The notes beneath the pieces were generated by a model, which saw nothing but the letters and a program-made list of their open reading frames with translations, was not told the origin of the DNA and made no database searches. A DNA stretch of 10,585 nt from Candidatus Gastranaerophilales bacterium (GTDB lineage Bacteria > Cyanobacteriota > Vampirovibrionia > Gastranaerophilales > Gastranaerophilaceae), in the NCBI GenBank assembly GCA_944326625.1, contig CALVER010000037.1, positions 1 to 10,585 on the forward strand, read 5' to 3'. The first letter of the stretch is position 1. Each line of letters starts with the position of its first letter. Made by a program: the position numbers and the translations under genes. Positions 1-6,011 of the stretch are shown here, one piece after another.

Positions 1-4
1 AAAT

Positions 5-69
<65 letters not shown>

Positions 70-77
<8 letters not shown>

Positions 78-134
78 TTTCTGATACCGCGAGAGATGTC
101 GTGCCTTCGGCACTTCGAGTCTCGCTATCGGCTT
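70..134 (+). repeat. Duplicated tRNA-Thr 3' tail flanking a stem-loop
   Basis: The last bases of the tRNA (TATCGGCTT, 70-78) recur exactly at 126-134. Between them is a stem-loop. The outer stem pairs GATA (83-86) and GCGAGA (89-94) with TCTCGC (120-125) and TATC (126-129), with a CC bulge at 87-88. An inner hairpin pairs GTGCC (101-105) with GGCAC (109-113). The second tail copy therefore forms part of the outer stem. No T-run follows, so it does not look like a simple terminator. The arrangement tail, hairpin, tail is the same as behind tRNA-Phe, although the hairpin sequences are unrelated. Confidence 0.7.
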
Positions 135-152
135 ATTATGGGAAGTGATAGT

Positions 153-407
153 TTAGTATTGCCCCATTAGTTTGTCATAGTCAAGGTTGTGTTTTCTGGC
201 AAATGCCAAAAATTCTTTTTCTTTTTCTGAAACTCTTATTTGAAATTTAAGCACAAGACTCGGATTTTTCTTTTTGCGTCCTGCACCCTCACGAAAGCCT
301 CCATGATATTTTATAACAGCTTGTTCAATATCAGAAGTTAATTCTTGCTGTTCATCAGGTGTTAAAAGTTCTTTTATTAAATCATCATTAGTTTTTAGAT
401 TTTTCAT
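153..407 (-). CDS. Antitoxin of a type II toxin-antitoxin pair, ribbon-helix-helix-like
   Basis: An 84-residue basic protein encoded second in a two-gene unit, with its ATG inside the toxin gene (20-nt overlap). It has a good ribosome site, AAGGAG at 421-416, 8 nt before the start. The N-terminal half (about 1-37) is acidic and probably helical. The middle has GGFREGAGRKKK (36-47), a flexible basic AT-hook-like patch seen in small DNA-binding proteins. The C-terminal part LKFQIRVSEKEKEFLAFARK has the strand-helix-helix pattern of ribbon-helix-helix domains. By analogy with other pairs it should neutralise the adjacent RelE/HigB-like toxin and repress the shared promoter. The role is inferred from position and size; the exact antitoxin family is not recognised. 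Confidence 0.7.
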   Translation of the reverse strand: MKNLKTNDDLIKELLTPDEQQELTSDIEQAVIKYHGGFREGAGRKKKNPSLVLKFQIRVSEKEKEFLAFARKHNLDYDKLMGQY

Positions 408-726
408 AGGCTTTGCTCCTTATGTATTTTTCAATATTTGTCATTGCTTCAATTTTATAACGTTCAGGTGCTTTTTGAGTTTTCTTTAATGTAACAAGTC
501 CGATTATAATTATATTATTCTCGTGATACATAAAGTAAATTCTGACTTTATCGCATTTCATTTCAAACAATCCGTGTTTATTCAGCGGTCGGCTGTTTAC
601 ACCGTCTTTGCCTAAATATTCAAAAATTCCTACGGTGCGTAATGCCCTTTTTAAATCCTGTTTATCAAGGCTTTTTAAGTCTTGTTCTGCTTCGGGCGTA
701 TATGTCGCAACAAATTGTTTTTCCAT
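388..726 (-). CDS. RelE/ParE-superfamily toxin, HigB/Gp49-like
   Basis: A 112-residue protein with the features of the phage Gp49-like/HigB branch of the RelE superfamily. These are an N-terminal helical segment (PEAEQDLKSLDKQDLKRAL, 11-29), then a beta-sheet core with LNKHGLFEMKCDKVRIYFMY (48-67), then the typical GLVTLKKTQKAPERY (76-90). Such toxins are usually ribosome-dependent mRNA interferases; basic residues in the core (R62, K81, K82) are the likely functional ones. The toxin is encoded before the antitoxin, as in higBA. The ATG lies 6 nt after a perfect -10 box with no room for a Shine-Dalgarno, so the mRNA is probably leaderless. The mRNA-cleaving activity is inferred from the family. 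Confidence 0.82.
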   Translation of the reverse strand: MEKQFVATYTPEAEQDLKSLDKQDLKRALRTVGIFEYLGKDGVNSRPLNKHGLFEMKCDKVRIYFMYHENNIIIIGLVTLKKTQKAPERYKIEAMTNIEKYIRSKAYEKSKN

Positions 727-732
727 ATAATT

Positions 733-761
733 ATTATATCATAAGACTTGATTTTTGTCAA
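733..761 (-). promoter_or_regulatory. Consensus sigma-70 promoter of the toxin-antitoxin operon
   Basis: On the minus strand, TTGACA (761-756) and TATAAT (738-733) are separated by exactly 17 nt, a perfect match to the vegetative consensus. The toxin ATG begins 6 nt downstream, at about the predicted transcription start. Confidence 0.88.
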
Positions 762-773
762 CATAAATCAAGT
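746..773. promoter_or_regulatory. Candidate operator palindrome over the toxin-antitoxin promoter
   Basis: ACTTGAT (746-752) and ATCAAGT (767-773) form a 7-bp inverted repeat whose 14-nt centre contains the -35 hexamer. Type II pairs normally repress themselves through such a palindrome, so this is a natural site for the toxin-antitoxin complex. It also lies close to the divergent promoter at 785-793. Confidence 0.5.
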
Positions 774-784
774 TATTTATATTA

Positions 785-793
785 TGGTATAAT
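785..793 (+). promoter_or_regulatory. Extended -10 promoter of the 50-residue small protein
   Basis: TGG-TATAAT (TG at 785-786, TATAAT at 788-793) is a full extended -10 element without a clear -35. The ATG at 800 follows after 6 nt, consistent with a leaderless transcript. Confidence 0.65.
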
Positions 794-799
794 AATTTT

Positions 800-952
800 A
801 TGATAACAACAGACTTTGTAAAAATTAAATATGCGGACGATGACATTTTGATTGAGCGTGAGCTTCAAAATCTCGGTATTGAACCTTTAAGGTGGTCAGT
901 TGCAGAGGTTTTGGCGGACGGACTTTTGATAAGTGTTTCATATATTAAGTAA
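800..952 (+). CDS. Small hypothetical protein (50 aa) upstream of metK
   Basis: An open frame of 50 codons from ATG 800 to TAA 950-952. It encodes MITTDFVKIKYADDDILIER, then a stretch with GIEPLRWSVAEVLADGLL, ending SVSYIK. I do not recognise it. It is acidic, has no membrane segment or cysteine, and its codons look coding (GAC GAT GAC, GAG CGT GAG CTT). There is no Shine-Dalgarno, but the ATG sits 6 nt after an extended -10 box. It lies 115 nt before metK on the same strand and could be co-transcribed with it. It could also be an unexpressed open frame; conservation upstream of metK in relatives would settle this. Confidence 0.5.
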   Translation: MITTDFVKIKYADDDILIERELQNLGIEPLRWSVAEVLADGLLISVSYIK

Positions 953-966
953 AATCATGGAATTAT

Positions 967-995
967 TTGATTTTAAAAATTTTCGGGATTATAAT
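967..995 (+). promoter_or_regulatory. metK promoter (TTGATT-17-TATAAT)
   Basis: TTGATT (967-972) and TATAAT (990-995) are spaced by 17 nt. Transcription would start near 1002, inside the frame open upstream of metK. This argues against translation from the far upstream ATG codons and gives a leader of about 66 nt. Confidence 0.65.
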
Positions 996-1001
996 GTAAT
1001 T

Positions 1002-1067
1002 CAATGGAGTGGCCGGGTTGGAATTAAAAGACTTACCGGCGGTAAAAGAATTAAGGAGAAAAAAGAA
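1002..1067 (+). promoter_or_regulatory. metK 5' leader with stem-loop and Shine-Dalgarno
   Basis: The leader contains GCCGG (1012-1016) pairing with CCGGC (1036-1040), then AAGGAG (1053-1058), 9 nt before the metK ATG. I looked for SAM-I and SAM-II riboswitch consensus elements and did not recognise any. The stem could still modulate access to the ribosome site. Confidence 0.4.
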
Positions 1068-2336
1068 ATGACACCAAGAAATTTTTTATTTACTTCCGAA
1101 TCAGTAACGGAAGGACACCCCGACAAAGTTTGCGATCAGATATCAGACGCAATTTTGGATGAATTTTTGACAAAGTATCCGCAGGCACGTGTTGCGGCGG
1201 AAACTACGGTTACGACAGGCATGGCGCTTGTATGCGGCGAAATTACCGCGGATTGCTATGTTGATATTCCGTCTGTTGTCAGAAATACTATTAAAAATAT
1301 CGGTTATCAGGGCCGTGAAGGCGGCGGTTTTGACTATAAAACCTGCGCTGTTTTGACAAGCATTGATGAGCAATCTTGTGATATTGCAGGCGGTGTTAAT
1401 AAGGCGCTCGAAACCCGTTCTGACAACGCTGATACGTCAAGTTCCGAAACAGAAAACATCGGTGCAGGCGATCAGGGCATTATGTTCGGTTATGCGTGCA
1501 ACGAAACACCTGAATTGATGCCTTTGCCTATCAGTTTAGCTCACAAGCTTTCTCACAGGCTTGCAAAAGTCAGAAAAGAAGGCGTTCTGGATTATTTAAG
1601 ACCGGACGGCAAATCACAGGTTACTGTTGAATACGTTGACGGAAAACCTGCAAGAATTCATACAGTTCTTATCTCAACCCAGCACGACCCTGAAATTCTC
1701 GGCGAAACAGATAACTATAAAGTTCAGGAAATTATAAGACGAGATATTACAAAATACGTTATTGACGAGGTTTTCTCACACGAATCAATAAAATTGGACG
1801 ACAAAACAATAATTCTTGTGAACCCGTCAGGACGTTTTGTAGTTGGCGGCCCCCAGGGTGACGCGGGTTTGACAGGCAGAAAAATTATCGTTGACACCTA
1901 CGGCGGCTATTCACGCCACGGCGGCGGAGCTTTTTCGGGCAAAGATCCTACAAAAGTTGACAGATCTGCTGCTTATGCCGCAAGATATGTTGCCAAAAAC
2001 ATTGTTGCCGCAGGTTTGGCTGAAAAATGCGAAATCGAATTGGCTTATGCAATCGGTGTTGCGGAACCTGTTTCGATTATGGTTGACACTTTCGGTACAG
2101 GCAGAATTTCGGATGATGAAATTTCCGATTTGGTCTACAAAAACTTTGATTTAAGACCTGCCGCAATTATTAAGCAGTTTGATTTGCGCGGTTTGCCTGC
2201 TAAAAACGGCGGTAAATTCTATCAATTGCTTGCTGCATACGGTCATATGGGCAGAACTGATATTGATGTTCCGTGGGAAAGAGTTGACAAGGCCGATGCC
2301 TTAAAATCTCAGGCGCTTTCCTGTGCTAGCTGCTAA
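1068..2336 (+). CDS. metK: S-adenosylmethionine synthase
   Basis: MetK makes S-adenosylmethionine from methionine and ATP in the cytoplasm, supplying methyl donor for nearly all methylation reactions. The product is 422 residues, the length usual for cyanobacterial MetK. Visible hallmarks are GHPDK (16-20, ATP/metal site), GAGDQGIMFGYA (132-143, family signature 1), GGPQGDAGLTGRK (260-272), and GGGAFSGKD (285-293, signature 2, the phosphate loop) followed by KVDRSAAYAAR. The start chosen is ATG 1068, preceded by AAGGAG and followed by the canonical MTPRNFLFTSESVTEGHPDK. The frame is open for 45 further codons upstream (to ATG 933), but that extension has no family counterpart and contains the promoter. 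A strong terminator follows. Confidence 0.97.
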   Translation: MTPRNFLFTSESVTEGHPDKVCDQISDAILDEFLTKYPQARVAAETTVTTGMALVCGEITADCYVDIPSVVRNTIKNIGYQGREGGGFDYKTCAVLTSIDEQSCDIAGGVNKALETRSDNADTSSSETENIGAGDQGIMFGYACNETPELMPLPISLAHKLSHRLAKVRKEGVLDYLRPDGKSQVTVEYVDGKPARIHTVLISTQHDPEILGETDNYKVQEIIRRDITKYVIDEVFSHESIKLDDKTIILVNPSGRFVVGGPQGDAGLTGRKIIVDTYGGYSRHGGGAFSGKDPTKVDRSAAYAARYVAKNIVAAGLAEKCEIELAYAIGVAEPVSIMVDTFGTGRISDDEISDLVYKNFDLRPAAIIKQFDLRGLPAKNGGKFYQLLAAYGHMGRTDIDVPWERVDKADALKSQALSCASC

Positions 2337-2360
2337 GTCAAAAATGTAAAATATTGACCC

Positions 2361-2389
2361 AAAAAGACACCCTCAGGGTGTCTTTTTTT
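2361..2389. terminator. Intrinsic terminator after metK
   Basis: GACACCC (2366-2372) and GGGTGTC (2376-2382) form a 7-bp GC-rich stem with loop TCA, preceded by five A and followed by seven T. It lies 25 nt past the metK stop. The A-run/T-run symmetry would let it work in both directions, so it may also terminate leftward transcripts from yibE/F. Confidence 0.92.
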
Positions 2390-2583
2390 ATGAATTCGCA
2401 GGTGTATGCCCCTATACCCTCACCCGAATTTCTAAACTCGCAAATGCTCGTTAAGAAATTCTACCCTCTCCCATAGGTAGAGGGGTGCCAATGGCACGAC
2501 AATCCTCTGTCATCCTGAGGCGAAGCCGAAGGATCTCAAATAAGTAAGAGATTCTTCGCAGGCGCAATGACGTCAATTATTCA
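2390..2583. repeat. Gene-free stretch composed of four palindromic repeats
   Basis: No coding frame is seen here. Four palindromes follow one another. First, an imperfect 36-nt palindrome bounded by GAATTTCT (2426-2433) and AGAAATTC (2454-2461). Second, CCCTCT (2464-2469) with AGAGGG (2479-2484). Third, GTGCC-AAT-GGCAC (2485-2497). Fourth, a larger element with ATCCT (2512-2516)/AGGAT (2530-2534), ATCTC (2533-2537)/GAGAT (2548-2552) and outer GTCAT (2509-2513)/ATGAC (2568-2572). The last has the look of the common intergenic repeats with core TCATCCTGAG...GAAGGATCT found in many bacterial genomes. The set fills the space between two convergent genes. Confidence 0.75.
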
Positions 2584-3693
2584 CTACATTTCAAATTCTT
2601 CCACGTGTTTTGTTTTAATCAAGTAGGCGCTGATTATTGCGGTGACGGGCACGCAGGCAAGGATTGCAATGCTTCCGATAAGCGCGGATGTGATTTCCGT
2701 CGCAACCTGATTAAGGTTGAAAAATTTATTCAGGTCAATGTTATTTGACAAAAGTACAAGCGGCAAAGAGCTTCCGAGATACACCAGAATAAGCGTGTTT
2801 GACATTGTGCCGATTATATCGCGTCCGACATTCATGCCGGATTTGAAAAGGTCTTTTATTGTCAGGTTTTTGTCTGTCAGGTAGATTTCGTTAATAGTGC
2901 TTGCAATTGAAACAGCCGTATCCATAACCGCTCCGAGTGCCGCAAGCATCATTGAGGCGGACAAAATTCCCGTAAAATCCAGATCGGGTCTTGCAGTATA
3001 CAAAAACATCGCCTCTTCTCCCGCAAACCCCGTGAGTGTCGCAAGTTTTATGCTTAATATTGAAAGCGCCGCCGCAAATCCGACACTTACGATTGAGCCT
3101 AAAATCGCCGAGGTGCTTTTGAAGTTAAGCCCGCCGACTAAGTATATTGTAATTACAGTCGATAATATACAGACGATAAGCGATGCCAAAATCGGCGACA
3201 CTTCATGCAAAATCATCGGCGTCAGCGCAAAAAAGATTAATGCAACCGTCGCGACTATTGATACAAAGCTTAAAATCCCTTTCTTACGCCCGATTGCAAG
3301 CAGCATCAGGAAAAATATCCCTGTAAAAATGTATATCGCGTTTACTCTTTCAATATCTGATATGAAAAATTCAACATCCTCGATGTCTTCAATAAATTCA
3401 ACTCTCGGTTCTACGTGCAGAACAACCCTGTCGCCTTTTGAAAGCATTATGTCATACGCGGGGTTCCCTGTCAGCATGTTATCAAGTTCAACTGTTTCGC
3501 CCTTGAATTTACCTGTCAGAATTTTGACGGTCACATCCTGCTTTATTTGATTTTGGTCACCGCCTTGAATGTTATCAATGTATTCAATATTTTCCACAAG
3601 ACCCTTTTCCGCCGGCAGAACTTTATTCCCGTCCGCAATCGCAGGTATTGCAAGACCTGTAAACATTAAAATAATTATTATTATTTTTTTCAT
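2584..3693 (-). CDS. YibE/F family multipass membrane protein
   Basis: A 369-residue inner-membrane protein of the YibE/F family, whose function is not firmly established. An N-terminal signal-like segment (MKKIIIIILMFTGLAIPAIA, 1-20) is followed by an extracytoplasmic domain (about 22-115) with VTVKILTGKFKGETVELDN and GDRVVLHVEP. About seven membrane segments follow, near 118-134, 138-158, 166-187, 195-218, 240-262, 292-315 and 333-358. The conserved block ASMMLAALGAVMDTAVSIAS (246-265) and GRDIIGTMSNTLILVYLGSS (290-309) are typical of the family. The start is ATG 3693, with AAGGGGG just upstream and an extended -10 TGC-TATACT; the frame is open 24 codons further, but that extension would precede the signal sequence. 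It is divergent from argS and convergent with metK. The family call is from memory of these motifs. Confidence 0.85.
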   Translation of the reverse strand: MKKIIIIILMFTGLAIPAIADGNKVLPAEKGLVENIEYIDNIQGGDQNQIKQDVTVKILTGKFKGETVELDNMLTGNPAYDIMLSKGDRVVLHVEPRVEFIEDIEDVEFFISDIERVNAIYIFTGIFFLMLLAIGRKKGILSFVSIVATVALIFFALTPMILHEVSPILASLIVCILSTVITIYLVGGLNFKSTSAILGSIVSVGFAAALSILSIKLATLTGFAGEEAMFLYTARPDLDFTGILSASMMLAALGAVMDTAVSIASTINEIYLTDKNLTIKDLFKSGMNVGRDIIGTMSNTLILVYLGSSLPLVLLSNNIDLNKFFNLNQVATEITSALIGSIAILACVPVTAIISAYLIKTKHVEEFEM

Positions 3694-3709
3694 ATTCACC
3701 CCCTTTTGT

Positions 3710-3719
3710 AGTATAGCAT
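3710..3719 (-). promoter_or_regulatory. Extended -10 promoter of yibE/F
   Basis: On the minus strand, TGC-TATACT (3719-3710) is followed within 17 nt by the ATG at 3693, with AAGGGGG between as ribosome site. No good -35 is seen; the region where it would lie is the left 16-bp repeat array. Confidence 0.5.
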
Positions 3720-3731
3720 GAAAGTGAATAT

Positions 3732-3757
3732 GGGAATAAGTAAATAAGGGAATAAGT
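3732..3757. repeat. Left tandem pair of a 16-bp motif
   Basis: GGGAATAAGTAAATAA (3732-3747) is followed directly by GGGAATAAGT (3748-3757), giving a 16-bp period. The array is the inverted counterpart of 3813-3844 and lies upstream of the yibE/F -10 box. Confidence 0.75.
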
Positions 3758-3805
3758 TGTATCATTGATTAATCTTTGCGGAATATCTCCAAGATTGCTT
3801 TTTAT

Positions 3806-3858
3806 ATAACACTTATTTACTTATTCCCTTATTAACCTATTCCCCTTTTTTGTGTTAT
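3806..3858. repeat. Right tandem pair of the 16-bp motif, bounded by 7-bp inverted repeats
   Basis: Read on the minus strand, GGGAATAGGTTAATAA (3844-3829) is followed by GGGAATAAGTAAATAA (3828-3813), again with a 16-bp period. ATAACAC (3806-3812) and GTGTTAT (3852-3858) bracket the array as an inverted repeat. The right arm overlaps the argS -10 region. Position and phasing suggest binding sites for a regulator or structural DNA, but no regulator gene is in the window. Confidence 0.65.
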
Positions 3859-3866
3859 CATAATCA
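3850..3866 (+). promoter_or_regulatory. argS promoter, extended -10
   Basis: TTGTGTTATCATAATCA contains TGT-TATCAT (3853-3861), an extended -10. The same 17-mer, with two differences, precedes infC at 9485-9501. Predicted transcription starts near 3868, just before the ribosome site AGGAG (3870-3874). Confidence 0.6.
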
Positions 3867-3880
3867 TACAGGAGAGAATT

Positions 3881-5593
3881 ATGATAAAAGATTATTTTTT
3901 GAATAAAGTTGAAGAAGCAATAGAAAAAGCGGTAAAATCAGGCAAATTAGGCCAGATGACGGAATATGAAAAAGGAACGCTGGCTGTTGAACGTCCTAAA
4001 AATGTTGATTTTGGCGATTATGCGGTGAATGTTTCATGTCTTGCCCGTACGGCAAGGATTGCTCCGCCTTTGATTGCGCAGAATATTCTTGAGTTTATTG
4101 AAAAAGAAGATAACGAATATACCGTAATTGCAGGGTTTATCAACTTTAAGGCGGGAAATAGTCTTTTGTGCAACCTTATAGACGAAATTATCAGGAAAAA
4201 ATCGCTTTTCGGCAAGCCCGAAAAAATTGATAAGGAAAAAATTATCCTTGAATACGTTTCCGCTAACCCCACAGGGCCTTTCCACATCGGTCACGGACGC
4301 TGGGCTGCTATGGGTTCGGTGCTTGCAAATCTGCTGAAATTTTACGGACACGAGGTCTATCAGGAATTTTATATTAATGATGCAGGCTCTCAAATCCAAA
4401 AACTCGGCAATTCTCTCGCTATAAGAATTCGTCAGGAACTCGGCGAAAAGGTCGATTTTCCGACGGATGAGGCAGAACGCAAAAATTACTATCCGGGCGA
4501 CTATTTAATCCCTGTTGCAAAAGAATATCTGAAATCCCATAAAGGTTTGCCGGATGATGTTCAGGAGTTGTGCGACTTTGCAAAGGATTATGAAGAAAAA
4601 GTTCAGCGCGATTTGCTGGAAAAATTCAGGGTGCATTTTGATAATTTTTATTCCGAATTAACTCTCCATAAATCAGGCAAAGTTGATGAGTGCGTGAATA
4701 AATTAAAAGAAAGCGGAAAAATTTACCAAAAAGACGGCGCGGATTGGTTTAAATCCTCCGACTTTGGCGATGATCAAGACAGAGTCATCAAAAAAGCCGA
4801 CGGCGCAAATACTTATCTGACGGCAGATATTGCTTATCATATTGATAAATTGAACCGCGGATTTGACAGAATGATTGATATCTGGGGCGCTGACCACCAC
4901 GGATATGTCGCGCGCGTAAAAGCTTCTCTTGCGGCGCTCGGACGCGACCCCGATAAACTCGAAATTCTCCTCGGACAACTCGTTAACCTTGTTGTTAACG
5001 GTGAAGAAGTCCGTATGGGTAAACGTAAAAATATGGTTACTCTCGAAGATTTGATTGACGATGTCGGGGTTGATGCAACACGTTTCTGGATGACTATGAG
5101 AAATATCGACACTACCCTTGATTTTGATATTGACCTTGCAAAGAAAAATTCCGACGAAAATCCCGTGTTCTACGTCCAATACGCCCATGCAAGAGCTTGT
5201 TCGATTATCAGAAATGTTATTAATGATAAAATTGATACGGAATCAGGCAAAACAGTTCCTGCAATTTTGTCCGAGGCTGAGTACAAAGATTTGACGGAAA
5301 ATTTCGACAAATCAATACTTTTCGGAAATATTCAAGACGCAAGACAGCTTGTTTTAAAGCTTGAAGAATATAAATCCATGATTGAAAATTCCGCAAAAAC
5401 ACGTCAGGTATATACGATTTGCCGTTATGTTCAGGAGCTTGCAAGTGAATTTCATTCATTCTACAATGCAGTCCGCGTTATAAATGACGACAAACAGCTT
5501 ACAAAAGCACGGCTCGCGCTTGTGTATTCCGTTAAAACAGTTTTGAATAACGCGTTAGAGCTTCTTGCGGTTACGGCACCCGAGAGAATGTAA
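3881..5593 (+). CDS. argS: Arginyl-tRNA synthetase
   Basis: A class I aminoacyl-tRNA synthetase charging tRNA-Arg in the cytoplasm. The 570-residue length is normal. The N-terminal add-1 domain (about 1-90) is followed by the catalytic Rossmann domain with EYVSANPTGPFHIGHGR, in which HIGH occupies 135-138. The central block YLTADIAYHIDKL and WGADHHGYVAR is diagnostic for ArgRS. The KMSK-position loop reads RMGKRKNMVTLEDL (378-391), so the usual KMSKR is changed to RMGKR while the second lysine is kept. The C-terminal DALR anticodon-binding domain ends ALELLAVTAPERM. AGGAG lies 6 nt before ATG. The divergent yibE/F shares its control region; the next gene is convergent, with only 2 nt between stop codons and no obvious terminator. 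Confidence 0.97.
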   Translation: MIKDYFLNKVEEAIEKAVKSGKLGQMTEYEKGTLAVERPKNVDFGDYAVNVSCLARTARIAPPLIAQNILEFIEKEDNEYTVIAGFINFKAGNSLLCNLIDEIIRKKSLFGKPEKIDKEKIILEYVSANPTGPFHIGHGRWAAMGSVLANLLKFYGHEVYQEFYINDAGSQIQKLGNSLAIRIRQELGEKVDFPTDEAERKNYYPGDYLIPVAKEYLKSHKGLPDDVQELCDFAKDYEEKVQRDLLEKFRVHFDNFYSELTLHKSGKVDECVNKLKESGKIYQKDGADWFKSSDFGDDQDRVIKKADGANTYLTADIAYHIDKLNRGFDRMIDIWGADHHGYVARVKASLAALGRDPDKLEILLGQLVNLVVNGEEVRMGKRKNMVTLEDLIDDVGVDATRFWMTMRNIDTTLDFDIDLAKKNSDENPVFYVQYAHARACSIIRNVINDKIDTESGKTVPAILSEAEYKDLTENFDKSILFGNIQDARQLVLKLEEYKSMIENSAKTRQVYTICRYVQELASEFHSFYNAVRVINDDKQLTKARLALVYSVKTVLNNALELLAVTAPERM

Positions 5594-5595
5594 AT

Positions 5596-5967
5596 TTAAG
5601 CTTCTTTAAAGAAATCTTTGTTGATATGTTTAATTGCGCTTTTCATGCTGTCAACGGCTTTCTCGACAACTTGATTTTTTCTGTGGTCGCGAAGATTTTT
5701 AAACATTACTTTTTTTATGCTGCCGTTTTTATCTTTGTATACCTGCAACCCGGCGTAAGGCGTTTGATAAACTTCAAATGTGCTGCCGTTTTGCATGTGT
5801 TTTATGTCGTATGATGCTATTAATTTTCCTGCTTCCGGTATCCTGCGGGTCTCAATATACGGCTTGCGGCTTGTTTTGTTAAGCAGGCCGATATCTTCTA
5901 TAATGGCATTTGAATAACGAACGCGTGCTGTAACAATAAAATCTCTTATAAGTGTATTTACCTGCAT
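5596..5967 (-). CDS. Hypothetical protein, 123 aa
   Basis: I do not recognise this protein. It is basic and soluble, without a signal peptide or membrane segment. The N-terminal part (MQVNTLIRDFIVTARVRYSN) looks mixed alpha/beta. The middle (YETPYAGLQV-like region, about 65-78, with YQTPYAGLQVYKDKNG) is strand-rich. The C-terminal third (LRDHRKNQVVEKAVDSMKSA and onward) is helical and lysine-rich. It is preceded by AAAGGAAA a few bases before ATG and starts 44 nt after the dus gene on the same strand, so it may be the last gene of that operon. It ends 2 nt from the argS stop. Membership of a lineage-specific family is possible but untested. Confidence 0.75.
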   Translation of the reverse strand: MQVNTLIRDFIVTARVRYSNAIIEDIGLLNKTSRKPYIETRRIPEAGKLIASYDIKHMQNGSTFEVYQTPYAGLQVYKDKNGSIKKVMFKNLRDHRKNQVVEKAVDSMKSAIKHINKDFFKEA

Positions 5968-6011
5968 ATTTTTCCTTTTTTTATTATTAAATCCGTAAAT
6001 GAAAAAATTTG

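Noticed and set aside
933..1067. N-terminal extension of MetK starting at ATG 933 or 957
   Set aside because: It lacks a ribosome site, is absent from the family, and spans a good promoter; AAGGAG sits correctly before ATG 1068.
1002..1067. SAM riboswitch controlling metK
   Set aside because: The leader is short and none of the conserved SAM-I or SAM-II elements could be recognised; only a simple stem-loop is visible.
3694..3765. Upstream start of yibE/F adding 24 residues
   Set aside because: The extension precedes a normal signal-like segment and overlaps the predicted promoter; AAGGGGG favours ATG 3693.
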